From assembly GCF_003325475.1 (NCBI RefSeq), contig NZ_CP029495.1, positions 2,356,001 to 2,420,000 on the forward strand: a DNA stretch of 64,000 nucleotides. The letters run 5' to 3'. The notes beneath the pieces were generated by a model. It was not told the origin of the DNA. It searched no databases and worked only from the letters and a program-made list of their open reading frames with translations. This DNA comes from Chromobacterium phragmitis. Lineage in GTDB: Bacteria > Pseudomonadota > Gammaproteobacteria > Burkholderiales > Chromobacteriaceae. This document shows positions 17,782 to 25,750 of the stretch, one piece after another. Position 1 is the stretch's first letter. The number at the start of each line of letters is the position of its first letter. Both the position numbers and the translations under genes were made by a program.

Positions 17782-18579
17782 ATGCCGATGGACGCCGCGC
17801 TGGAAGCCGAGATTCAACTGAAATACACCACCGAAACCATCACCGAGATGAAGCGCTGGACCGACAAGCTGATCAGCTTCCGGCTGACTCGGCCGGCCGG
17901 TTTCCGCTTCGCGCCGGGGCAGTTCGCCCGGCTGGGCTTGCCGCTGGAGGGCGGCGGCCAGGTGTGGCGCGCGTATTCGATGTGTTCCGCGGCTTACGAC
18001 GAGCATCTGGAGTTCTATTCCATCGTGGTGCCGGAGGGGCAGTTCAGTTCGCGGCTGGCCCAACTGCGGCCTGGCGGCCAGATGATGCTGGACAAGCGCG
18101 CGATGGGCTTCTTCGAGGCGGACCGGCTGCCGGACGGCAGGGACTTGTGGCTGCTGGCCACCGGCACCGGCATCGCGCCCTATCTGTCCATCCTGAAGCA
18201 GCCTGAGGTGTGGCAACGCTTCGAGCGCATCGTGTTGGCGCATTGCGTGCGCGAGGCGGAGGAGCTGTCGTTCCAAGATGAAATCGCAGCTCTGCGCGAG
18301 CATCCGTTGTGGGGCGAGCATGGCGGCAAGCTGCAATACTTGCCGGTGGTGACGCGCGATGCGCCGGCCGGCATGCTGAATCAGCGCATTCCCGCCTTGC
18401 TGGAGAGCGGCGAATTGGCCGCGCGCGCCGGCCTGGCGATGTCGCCAGAGCACAGCCGTTTCATGCTGTGCGGCAATCCCAAGATGGTGGAGGACACCCA
18501 TCGCCAGTTGATGAAAATGGGTTATCGGATGACCCGGCAGAACGCGCCGGGCCATATCGTGCTGGAAAACGGCTGGTAA
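17782..18579 (+). CDS. fpr: Ferredoxin/flavodoxin-NADP+ reductase
   Basis: 265 residues; an in-frame ATG two codons in (17788) is an alternative start. FAD-binding RAYSMCSA (RxYS motif, about 68-75), the NADP loop LLATGTGIAPYLSIL (about 128-142), FMLCGNPKMVEDT, and a C-terminal ENGW tail with the stacking aromatic, as in the bacterial subclass of plant-type reductases. It shuttles electrons between NADPH and ferredoxin or flavodoxin, for example in oxidative-stress defence and Fe-S assembly. The extreme N-terminus is a few residues longer than in typical Fpr. It is preceded by a strong promoter and an operator-like repeat. Confidence 0.92.
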   Translation: MPMDAALEAEIQLKYTTETITEMKRWTDKLISFRLTRPAGFRFAPGQFARLGLPLEGGGQVWRAYSMCSAAYDEHLEFYSIVVPEGQFSSRLAQLRPGGQMMLDKRAMGFFEADRLPDGRDLWLLATGTGIAPYLSILKQPEVWQRFERIVLAHCVREAEELSFQDEIAALREHPLWGEHGGKLQYLPVVTRDAPAGMLNQRIPALLESGELAARAGLAMSPEHSRFMLCGNPKMVEDTHRQLMKMGYRMTRQNAPGHIVLENGW

Positions 18580-18668
18580 GCGCTAGGCGCCAATCTCTGA
18601 GGCTGCGTTGCGCCGGCTTGTCATACCGCTTGCACTGCCTGTGCCGGTCTGAGGTTGGTCAGCCGCGC

Positions 18669-18845
18669 TTAACGATTGGAGACGGCAAGCAGGCTGCAGA
18701 ACACGAGGAAGCTGGCGCCGAGGATGCCGGGCAGGCTGCCCTTGAGGCCGAAGCGCAGCGCGTTGCTCAGTGAGTTGAGCACGCCGGGACCTGGCGTCAG
18801 GATGGCCAGGCTGGCCATCAGCAGGAACAGCGGGTAGTGGTGCAT
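18669..18845 (-). pseudogene. Truncated LysE/RhtB-family exporter (N-terminal fragment)
   Basis: A 58-codon frame starts at ATG 18845 with a good ribosome site (AGGGAAG) and reads MHHYPLFLLMASLAILTPGPG, followed by VLNSLSNALRFGLKGSLPGILGAS. This is the start of a LysE-type transporter, where the family normally continues for about 200 residues. After GILGAS the similarity stops, and the frame ends 13 codons later. The roughly 90 bases downstream, to the fpr stop, contain no further LysE-like sequence in the frame I followed. The remainder appears deleted. It lies 15 bases after the GNAT gene stop, in the same orientation. Confidence 0.75.
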
Positions 18846-18860
18846 GGGTTTCTTCCCTTT

Positions 18861-19421
18861 TCAGGCGGCGGTCTCTGCCAGCGCGCTTTCCGCGCGCAGC
18901 AGCGACAGATTGATCAGGTCCTGATAGGCACCCAGCCAGAAACCGGCCTGGCGGGCGCGGCCTTCCTCCTGGAAATTCAGTCGCTTCAGCAGCGCCAGCG
19001 AAGCTTGATTGTCCGGATGCACCTGGGCCTCGATCCGGTTCAGCTCCATATGTTCGAAGCCCCAGGACAGCGCGGCGCGCAGCGCCTCGCTCATCAGACC
19101 TTGGCCTTGCTGTCCGGGCGCCAGCTCGTAGCCCAGCGCGCAGCAGCGCCAGCCCGGGTTCCACTTGAACAAGCCTACGCTGCCGATCAAGGGGCCGCCT
19201 TCGCGCGGAGCCAGTCCCCAGCGGACGCCGGGCGCGGGCAGGCTTCGCCAGCTGGAGAACTTCTCCACCATCTGCCTCGCTTGCTCCAGCGTCGTCAGCG
19301 GGTCGGTGCCGAACCAGCGCATCGCGTCGGCGTCGCCGTGGATATCCAGCAGCGCCGGCGCGTCGTCCAGCGTGATTTCGCGCAGCGCCAGCCGCGGGGT
19401 ATGCAGGGTGGGGAAGTCCAT
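18861..19421 (-). CDS. GNAT-family N-acetyltransferase (RimJ/RimL type)
   Basis: 186 residues. RimJ/RimL-like pattern: TPRLALREITLDDAPALLDIHGDADAMRWFG at the N-terminus, LIGSVGLFKWNP, then the acetyl-CoA loop YELAPGQQGQGLMSEAL (about 98-114, Q/RxxGxG/A region) and RIEAQVHPDNQASLALLKRLNFQEEGRAR. Such enzymes acetylate protein N-termini, aminoglycosides or small amines; the substrate is unknown. It was probably cotranscribed with the LysE-type gene now reduced to a fragment just downstream, a frequent GNAT/exporter pairing. Confidence 0.85.
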   Translation of the reverse strand: MDFPTLHTPRLALREITLDDAPALLDIHGDADAMRWFGTDPLTTLEQARQMVEKFSSWRSLPAPGVRWGLAPREGGPLIGSVGLFKWNPGWRCCALGYELAPGQQGQGLMSEALRAALSWGFEHMELNRIEAQVHPDNQASLALLKRLNFQEEGRARQAGFWLGAYQDLINLSLLRAESALAETAA

Positions 19422-19551
19422 TCATTCTCCTGGTCAGGACAAATAGATATACCCTAAACGCCGCGCTTCTTCAAACCAGGCCGTGTGGTTGTTCGCCTCC
19501 GGATGATGCCGGTATGATGAATGCCTGCGTCACCGATAACGGAGTCCCCGC

Positions 19552-20181
19552 ATGCCTACCCTGTCCACTCTGCTGTTGTTCTCCCTCGCTTGCCTCGCGC
19601 TGGCCGCCACGCCCGGCCCCGACATGCTGCTGATCGCCAGCCGCAGCGCGGGACAGGGGCTGCGGGCGGGCTTCGCCACCTTGTTCGGCATCCAGTTGGG
19701 CACCTATTGCCATGCTTTGCTGGCGGCGCTGGGCCTGGCCCAGTTGTTCGTGCTGGTGCCGATGGCCTACGACGCGGTGCGCATCGCCGGCGCGGCCTAT
19801 CTGCTGTACCTGGCCTGGGCCACCTTGCGCAGCAACAGCGTGCTGCGCGCGGCCGAGCCTGGCTCCGAGGGCAAGCCTTTGGCGCGCATCGCGCTGCAGG
19901 GCCTGGCCACCAATCTGCTCAATCCCAAGATGGCGCTGTTCGTGCTGGCGCTGTTTCCGCAGTTCGTCGAGCCGCAGGCCGGCCCGGTGGCGCTGCAGAT
20001 CATGCTGCTGGCCACGGTGCTCAACGTGGTGGGCTTCGGCGTCAACGCGCTGGTGATCGTCGCTAGTGGCCGCATGGGCCGAGCGTTGGCGGGCGGCAAG
20101 GGCGGACGCTGGCCGCAATATTTGCTGGCGACGGTATTCGGCGGATTGGCCGTGCGTTTGCTGGCTGCGGGGCAGAAATGA
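19552..20181 (+). CDS. LysE/RhtB-family amino-acid exporter
   Basis: 209 residues, complete, with about six transmembrane segments. Family marks: LALAATPGPDMLLIASRSAGQGLRAGFATLFGIQLGTYCHALLAALGLA, AGAAYLLYLAWATLR, and GLATNLLNPKMALFVLALFPQFV. LysE/RhtB proteins export amino acids (threonine, homoserine, lysine and others) across the inner membrane; specificity cannot be read here. It is divergent from the GNAT gene and close to the remnant of a second LysE gene on the other strand. Confidence 0.9.
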   Translation: MPTLSTLLLFSLACLALAATPGPDMLLIASRSAGQGLRAGFATLFGIQLGTYCHALLAALGLAQLFVLVPMAYDAVRIAGAAYLLYLAWATLRSNSVLRAAEPGSEGKPLARIALQGLATNLLNPKMALFVLALFPQFVEPQAGPVALQIMLLATVLNVVGFGVNALVIVASGRMGRALAGGKGGRWPQYLLATVFGGLAVRLLAAGQK

Positions 20182-20256
20182 ATCGGGCCGGGCTGGCCGA
20201 TGACGCTTAATCCTGCCGCGGTTTTGCTCTACCATGGCTTATGACCGTCGTCCGCA

Positions 20257-21234
20257 ATGGGCGGCGGCGGGCCGATGAACATCGGCTCGGGTGCCGCCGG
20301 ATGCCAGTGTATGAAGCCTGCCGATGAAAGCGAAGACATCGCCTCCCGTCTGATGTCGCTGCAACGGGACTGCCCGCTGCTGATCTCCCTGTTCGACGAG
20401 CGCGATTGCCTGCGCTACGCCAATGCCGCGTTTTGCGCGGCGCTGGATGTGCGGGAAGACGAGCGGATCAGCTGGGAGCAGTTGATGCGCCGCAATCACC
20501 AGAACGGCAGGGGCACGCAGATCCGCACCTGCGATTTCGAGGCCTGGCTCGCTTCGGCCAAGTCCCGGCGCGCCAAGCAGCCATTCCGCGCCTTCGAGAC
20601 CGATCTGGCCGACGGCCGCTGGATCTGGATGACCGAGACCACCCAGTCGGGCGGCTGGATGTTGTGCGTCGGCAGCGAGATCACCGAGCTGCGCGTCGGC
20701 GAGCGCGAGCTGCGGCAGGCGCGCGACCTGGCGCAGCGCGCGGCGCTGACCGACCCGCTGACCGGCCTCGGCAACCGCGGCCACATCCTGCAGCAGATGG
20801 ACGGCCTGGTGGAGCAATATCATGGCGGCGCCTGCCAGGCCGCCGCGGTGGCCATCCTGGACCTGGACAATTTCAAGTTGATCAATGACCTGAAGGGCCA
20901 TCTGGCCGGCGACGCGGTGCTGCGCGATTTCGCGCATAGGCTGCAGCCCTTGCTGAAGCCCCATGACAGTTTGGGGCGGCTGGGCGGCGAGGAATTTTTG
21001 CTTTTGCTCCCCGGCAGCGGTTTGGAGCAGGCGGAAGCGCTGATCCGGACGATACTGGCGGTGGTGCAGTCGTCGCGGCCGCTGGCGGATGACCCGGCGT
21101 TTTCCTACACCTGTTCGATCGGGATGTCGCTGCTGCGCGCCGGCGATGATCTGTCTGCGCCGCTGGGCCGGGCGGACGAGGCCTTGTATCAAGCCAAGGC
21201 CGGCGGGCGCAATACCTGGCGCGTGCGGCTTTAA
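20257..21234 (+). CDS. PAS-GGDEF diguanylate cyclase
   Basis: 325 residues from the first in-frame ATG; internal ATGs at 20275 and 20311 are alternatives and I cannot decide by ribosome site. A PAS-like sensory domain (about 35-140: LLISLFDERDCLRYANAAFCAALDV ... WIWMTETTQSGGWMLCV) leads through a short helix (ELRQARDLAQRAALTDPLTGLGNR) into a GGDEF domain. The active-site motif is GGEEF (LGRLGGEEFLLLLPG, about 239-253), which supports synthesis of cyclic di-GMP. No RxxD inhibitory site is obvious before the motif. No transmembrane segment is seen, so it is probably cytoplasmic. Confidence 0.9.
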   Translation: MGGGGPMNIGSGAAGCQCMKPADESEDIASRLMSLQRDCPLLISLFDERDCLRYANAAFCAALDVREDERISWEQLMRRNHQNGRGTQIRTCDFEAWLASAKSRRAKQPFRAFETDLADGRWIWMTETTQSGGWMLCVGSEITELRVGERELRQARDLAQRAALTDPLTGLGNRGHILQQMDGLVEQYHGGACQAAAVAILDLDNFKLINDLKGHLAGDAVLRDFAHRLQPLLKPHDSLGRLGGEEFLLLLPGSGLEQAEALIRTILAVVQSSRPLADDPAFSYTCSIGMSLLRAGDDLSAPLGRADEALYQAKAGGRNTWRVRL

Positions 21235-21251
21235 GTTGGGAGCGGCATGAA

Positions 21252-21276
21252 AAAAGGCGGGATCGCTCCCGCCTTT
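21252..21276. terminator. Bidirectional intrinsic terminator
   Basis: AAAGGCGGGA (21253-21262), loop TCGC, TCCCGCCTTT (21267-21276): a 10-bp perfect stem with an A run on the left. It separates the convergent diguanylate cyclase and decarboxylase genes. Confidence 0.8.
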
Positions 21277-21296
21277 GTCGTTTCCGGCCCAGCGTC

Positions 21297-23555
21297 TTAT
21301 TGCTTGACGCAATCCACGCAGTACACCTTGCGATCCTGCACCTCCACCGCCACCAGGCCGTGGACGTCGGTTTCGAAGCCCGGCAACTCGCGATTGAAGG
21401 CCTGGGCGAAGCGCAGGTAGTCGACGATGGTCTTGTTGAAGCGCTCGCCCGGGATCAGCAGCGGGATGCCCGGCGGATACGGCGTCAGCAGCACCGCGGT
21501 GACGCGGCCTTCCAGCTGGTCCACCGGCACGCGCTCGATCTCGCGATGCGCCATCTTGGCGAAGGCGTCGGCCGGGCGCATCGCCGGCTCCATGTCGGAC
21601 AGGTAGATGTCGGTGGTCAGGCGCGCTACGTCGTGTTTGGCATACAGGCCGTGGATGCGCTGGCACAGGTCCTGCAGGCCCACGCGCTCGTATTGCGGGT
21701 ATTTGGCGACGAATTCCGGCATCACCCGCCACATCGGCTGGTTCTTGTCGAAATCGTCCTTGAATTGCTGCAGCAGCGAGATCAGCGTGTTCCAGCGTCC
21801 CTTGGTGATGCCGATGGTGAACATGATGAAGAAGCTGTACAGGCCGGTCTTTTCCACCACCACGCCATGCTCGGTCAGGTACTTGGTGACGATGGCGGCC
21901 GGGATGCCCATTTCCTCGAAGCTGCCGTCCACGTCCAGGCCCGGCGTCAGCACGGTGGCCTTGATCGGGTCCAACATGTTGAAGCCGTCCTCGATGCCGG
22001 CGAAGCCGTGCCAGCGTTCGTCGGGGCGCAAGGTCCAGTCGGCCTGGTCGCAGATGCCGTCGTCGGACAGGTCGTCCGGCCCCCACACGCTGAACCACCA
22101 GTCGCGGCCGTATTCCTCGTCCACCTTGCGCATGGCGCGGCGGAATTCCATCGCCTCCACCAAGGACTCTTCCACCAGCGATTGGCCGCCCGGCTGCTCC
22201 ATCATCGCGGCGGCCACGTCGCAGCTGGCGATGATCGAGTATTGCGGGCTGGTCGAGGTGTGCATCAGATAAGCCTCGTTGAACCAGGCGGTGTCCAGCT
22301 GGCGGTTCTGCGGGTCCTGCACCAGGATTTGCGAAGCCTGGCTGATGCCGGCCAGCAGTTTGTGGGTGGACTGGGTGGAGAACACCAGGCTGTCTTCGCA
22401 GCGCTGACGGCCCTCGCCGATGGCGTGGAAGTCGCGGTAGAAGTCATGGAAGCAGGCGTGCGGCAGCCAGGCTTCGTCGAAGTGCAGCGTGTCCACCTCG
22501 CCGTCCAGCAGGCCCTTGATCTCCTCGACGTTGTACAGGATGCCGTCGTAGGTGGACTGGGTCAGCGTCAGGATGCGCGGCTTGCGGTTGGGGTGCTTCT
22601 CCAGCACCTCGCGCGCGAACGGGTTGGCCAGGATCTTCTTCTTGATGGTGTCCGGCTGGAATTCGGACTTCGGGATCGGGCCGATGATGCCGTAGTGGTT
22701 GCGCGTCGGCATCAGGAACACCGGGATGGCCCCGGTCATGATGATGGCGTGCAGGTTCGACTTGTGGCAGTTGCGGTCCACCAGCACGATGTCGCCGGCG
22801 GCGACGCAACTGTGCCAGACGATCTTGTTCGAGGTGGAGGTGCCGTTGGTGACGAAGAACAGGTGGTCGGCGTTGAAGATGCGCGCGGCGTTGCGCTCGG
22901 AAGCCGCCACCGGGCCGGTGTGGTCCAGCAGCTGGCCCAGCTCGTCCACCGCGTTGCAGACGTCGGCGCGCAGCATGTTCTCGCCGAAGAACTGGTGGAA
23001 CATCTGGCCCACCGGGCTCTTCAGGAAGGCCACGCCGCCGGAATGGCCGGGGCAGTGCCAGGAGTAGGAGCCGTCGTAGGCGTAGTCCACCAGCGCGCGG
23101 AAGAACGGCGGCGCCAGGTTGTCCAGATAGCTCTTGGCCTCGCGGATGATGTGGCGTGCCACGAACTCCGGCGTGTCCTCGTGCATGTGGATGAAGCCGT
23201 GCAGCTCGCGCAGGATGTCGTTGGGGATGTGGCGCGCGGTGCGGGTCTCGCCGTACAGGTAGACCGGAATGTCCGGGTTGCGGCGGCGGATCTCGGCGAC
23301 GAAACCGTACAGATTGCCCAGCGCCTGCTGCGCGGTGTCCTCTGTCTGGAACTCCTCGTCGTCAATCGACAGGATGAAGCCGGCGGCGCGGCTTTGCTGC
23401 TGAGCGAAGGAGGTGAGATCGCCGTAGCTGGTGTAGCCGATCACGCTCATGCCTTCCGCCTCCATGGCGGCGGCCAGTTCGCGGATGCCGGAGCCGCTGG
23501 TGTTTTCCGAGCGGAAATCCTCGTCGATGATCACGATGGGGAAGTGAAAACGCAT
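21297..23555 (-). CDS. Arginine/lysine/ornithine decarboxylase, large PLP (AdiA/LdcC) type
   Basis: 752 residues from ATG 23555, which has AAGGA 7 bases upstream; an earlier in-frame start at 23579 is rejected. Domains in order: N-terminal wing (FPIVIIDEDFRSENTSGSGIRELAAAMEAEG), PLP core (WHCPGHSGG, FFVTNGTSTSNKIVWHS, LHFDEAWLPHACFHDFY), PLP lysine in STQSTHKLLAGISQAS (Lys399), and a C-terminal domain ending CVDCVKQ. The family decarboxylates basic amino acids for acid resistance or polyamine synthesis. Arginine is my preferred substrate, but lysine or ornithine cannot be excluded. No antiporter gene is adjacent. Confidence 0.88.
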   Translation of the reverse strand: MRFHFPIVIIDEDFRSENTSGSGIRELAAAMEAEGMSVIGYTSYGDLTSFAQQQSRAAGFILSIDDEEFQTEDTAQQALGNLYGFVAEIRRRNPDIPVYLYGETRTARHIPNDILRELHGFIHMHEDTPEFVARHIIREAKSYLDNLAPPFFRALVDYAYDGSYSWHCPGHSGGVAFLKSPVGQMFHQFFGENMLRADVCNAVDELGQLLDHTGPVAASERNAARIFNADHLFFVTNGTSTSNKIVWHSCVAAGDIVLVDRNCHKSNLHAIIMTGAIPVFLMPTRNHYGIIGPIPKSEFQPDTIKKKILANPFAREVLEKHPNRKPRILTLTQSTYDGILYNVEEIKGLLDGEVDTLHFDEAWLPHACFHDFYRDFHAIGEGRQRCEDSLVFSTQSTHKLLAGISQASQILVQDPQNRQLDTAWFNEAYLMHTSTSPQYSIIASCDVAAAMMEQPGGQSLVEESLVEAMEFRRAMRKVDEEYGRDWWFSVWGPDDLSDDGICDQADWTLRPDERWHGFAGIEDGFNMLDPIKATVLTPGLDVDGSFEEMGIPAAIVTKYLTEHGVVVEKTGLYSFFIMFTIGITKGRWNTLISLLQQFKDDFDKNQPMWRVMPEFVAKYPQYERVGLQDLCQRIHGLYAKHDVARLTTDIYLSDMEPAMRPADAFAKMAHREIERVPVDQLEGRVTAVLLTPYPPGIPLLIPGERFNKTIVDYLRFAQAFNRELPGFETDVHGLVAVEVQDRKVYCVDCVKQ

Positions 23556-23952
23556 ACCTGAGTCCTTCGTTGCTGTCACTCGGACACTGCGGCGGAGGGC
23601 GGTGGCACCACCGGACCTTGCCGCGGCAATGTCGCTCGGTGCGCGTGGGGCGCAGTTTCTGTACGCACGGGCAGAAGAACGGATCTTCGCCGCCGCCCTG
23701 GAGGCTGGCCTTGAGGCGCGAATAAACGGGTCGCTTTGCGCCGCGGTCCGTGCCTGGCGACCTGCGGTCGCTTCACGTCAGCCGGCCTGGAGAACATCCC
23801 AAGAAGCGCGAATTGTAGACCCTTTGCCCGGCATGTTGTTTGTGCGCCGCGGCAGAAATCGCGAAAAAATTCCGACCAGAACCATCGACCGGCCAGGAAG
23901 GAGGCGGGGGGCCGGCTGCGGCGGCGGCGGGAGGGAAACTAAGCCGCTGTTT
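23556..23952 (-). other. 397-base leader/spacer upstream of the decarboxylase gene
   Basis: No credible gene. On the minus strand TACAAT (complement of 23812-23817) is a plausible -10 about 260 bases before the ATG, but no good -35 is seen. The intervening leader is GC-rich with several short inverted repeats. A 73-codon minus-strand frame (23576-23797) is Arg/Pro-rich and looks like chance. A long structured leader is possible. Confidence 0.4.
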
Positions 23953-25470
23953 TCATTGGCAGTCGGGGGGCGGCGGGCCGCAGTCATCGGCCGCGGGGGC
24001 GGCCAGCCGCGACTGTTGTTTTTTTCTCCGTTTTTCCAGGTAGAGGCCGCCAGCCTTGAAAGCCACGGCCAGGCCGCTGATGGCCAGCAACGCCACCAGC
24101 GGCGCGGCGGCCAGCCATGGGAAATAGGCGATGGCCAGCGCCAGCAGGCACAGCGCGACGCCGATGCTGAGAAAGGCCGGGGCTTCGCTGCTTTCCACCA
24201 TCCGGCTGCCGCGCACGGCCGACCCCAGCGCGTCGCCGATGCGCATCGCCTGGCGCGCCGCCGCGCTGGCGCTGCTGAGGGCGAACTCCTTGGTGCCGCC
24301 TCGCGGGCGGCGCTCCTGCTTGACCGGCCGAGGCACCGGTTTGCGCCGCTCCTGGCGCAGCACGATCTCGGTCGCCTGCTCCAGGTCCAGCAGGAAGCGA
24401 TCCGCCAGTTCGCCGGCCAGCCCTTCATCCTCCAGCGCGATGTCAAGCTCGCGGTTGACCAGCCAGCTGGACAGATTCAGGTTGGTGGAGCCGATGCGCG
24501 CCCAGCGGCCGTCGGCCACCGCAGTCTTGGCGTGGATCATCGGCCCATTCCATTCGAACACCCGCACGCCGGCCTCCAGCAGCGGCCGATATTGGGTGCG
24601 GGACACGGTGGCGATCCAGCGTATGTCGCTGGAGCGCGGCACCAGCAGGCGCACATCCACGCCGTCTCGCGCGGCCTGCTGCAGCGCGGACAGATACAGG
24701 CTGGTGGCCATGAAGTAGGCGTCGGTCAGCCATAGCGTGCGGCGGGCAAAGCTGGCGATCAGCAAATCCAGCCGCATCATCCGCGCGGTGGACGGCGTGG
24801 TGGCGATCAGGCGGGCGGCGGCGCTGCCGCAGGGTTCGGCGTCGGCAGGCTCCAGCCAGCGCGCGTCCAGCAGCTCGCCGCAGCTGGCCCAGCTGTCGGC
24901 GAAGGCTGCCAGCGCCGGGGCCAATAGCGGCCCACAGAGCGCTAGGCCGGTATCGCGCCAGGGCGCGAGCCCCTTGTCGGGCCGGCCCTCCCAACTGGCG
25001 CTGACGCACAGGCCGGCAACGAACAACTCGCGCCTGTCGACGATGATCATCTTGCGGTGGTTGCGGCCCAGCAGGCTGAGTCCGCCGCCCAGGCTGGGCG
25101 GGTGGTAGGCTCGAACCTGGGCGCCGGCATCGAGCAGGGGCTTGAAGAAACTGGATAAGTGGGCGCGCCAACTGCCCAGCCAGTCATAGAGCAGGCAAAC
25201 TTGGATGCCTTTATTTGCCCTATCTATAAGGATATTTCTTATTTTAAGTCCAAATTGGTCATTGGAGAAAATATACATTTCGATAAAGACAGAATCCTTG
25301 CTGCTGGCGATGGCCCGCTCCCAGGCAGGGAAGTTTTCGGCGCTGTCGTACAGCAGTCTGACCCGGTTTCCGGCCATAAGCGGCGCGCCGGCCGAACGCG
25401 AAAGGGCTTGTTCGGCCAGCTGGCGCACGAACTGCAAGGTCTGTTGCGACTGCTCGTCTCGATTCGTCAT
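23953..25470 (-). CDS. Phospholipase D / cardiolipin synthase-like protein with C-terminal membrane helices
   Basis: 505 residues. Two HKD motifs: HRKMIIVDRRELFVAG (about 137-152) and IHAKTAVADGRWARIGSTN (about 320-338), as in bacterial cardiolipin synthases of the ClsB/ClsC kind. N-terminal membrane helices usual for ClsA are missing. Instead two hydrophobic segments lie near the C-terminus (about 435-470), followed by a charged, Pro-rich tail. Likely reaction: phosphatidyl transfer in phospholipid synthesis; phosphodiesterase activity is the alternative. Some of its 5' part is AT-richer than the rest. Divergent from gltB. Confidence 0.82.
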   Translation of the reverse strand: MTNRDEQSQQTLQFVRQLAEQALSRSAGAPLMAGNRVRLLYDSAENFPAWERAIASSKDSVFIEMYIFSNDQFGLKIRNILIDRANKGIQVCLLYDWLGSWRAHLSSFFKPLLDAGAQVRAYHPPSLGGGLSLLGRNHRKMIIVDRRELFVAGLCVSASWEGRPDKGLAPWRDTGLALCGPLLAPALAAFADSWASCGELLDARWLEPADAEPCGSAAARLIATTPSTARMMRLDLLIASFARRTLWLTDAYFMATSLYLSALQQAARDGVDVRLLVPRSSDIRWIATVSRTQYRPLLEAGVRVFEWNGPMIHAKTAVADGRWARIGSTNLNLSSWLVNRELDIALEDEGLAGELADRFLLDLEQATEIVLRQERRKPVPRPVKQERRPRGGTKEFALSSASAAARQAMRIGDALGSAVRGSRMVESSEAPAFLSIGVALCLLALAIAYFPWLAAAPLVALLAISGLAVAFKAGGLYLEKRRKKQQSRLAAPAADDCGPPPPDCQ

Positions 25471-25671
25471 TTCAATGAATTTTGTTTGACAAAATACAAA
25501 AAATCGTCATTGCGGCATCTTTGGATGTCGATTTTGCGACGCTAGTCTGTCGTATTTTTGAAAATAATCGTCTCAAAAATCTAAAAAATTGGCAGGAATT
25601 ATGTAGCTTTATTCCATATCAAAAACAAGTGATTGCGCATCAAATGACTGAAATCAAATGATTGTTGCGCC

Positions 25672-25714
25672 GCCGCAAGCGCGCTTGCGGCTGCTGCGAT
25701 CTTGCCCGTAGAAT
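25672..25714 (+). promoter_or_regulatory. gltB promoter with overlapping 20-bp palindrome
   Basis: TTGCGG (25685-25690) and TAGAAT (25709-25714), 18 bases apart, form a sigma70-type promoter 37 bases before the gltB ATG. A perfect palindrome GCCGCAAGCG/CGCTTGCGGC (25672-25691) covers the -35 box, so a dimeric repressor there would block RNA polymerase. The regulator is not identifiable. The rest of the 280-base cls-gltB spacer is AT-rich with no gene. Confidence 0.55.
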
Positions 25715-25750
25715 CGGATGCATCACTACAAAGTATAAACGGGCCGAGAA

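Noticed and set aside
21300..23561. A 753-codon open frame on the plus strand opposite the decarboxylase gene
   Set aside because: Its product is rich in His, Gln, Val and Ala without any domain, as expected from reading a GC-rich gene backwards; the minus-strand frame is a clear PLP decarboxylase.
23616..23634. TGGCAC ... TTGC resembling a sigma54 promoter
   Set aside because: The spacing is 9 bases rather than 5, and it points away from the neighbouring gene.
23576..23797. 73-codon minus-strand frame before the decarboxylase
   Set aside because: Arg/Pro-rich, no ribosome site, no similarity; probably chance in a GC-rich leader.
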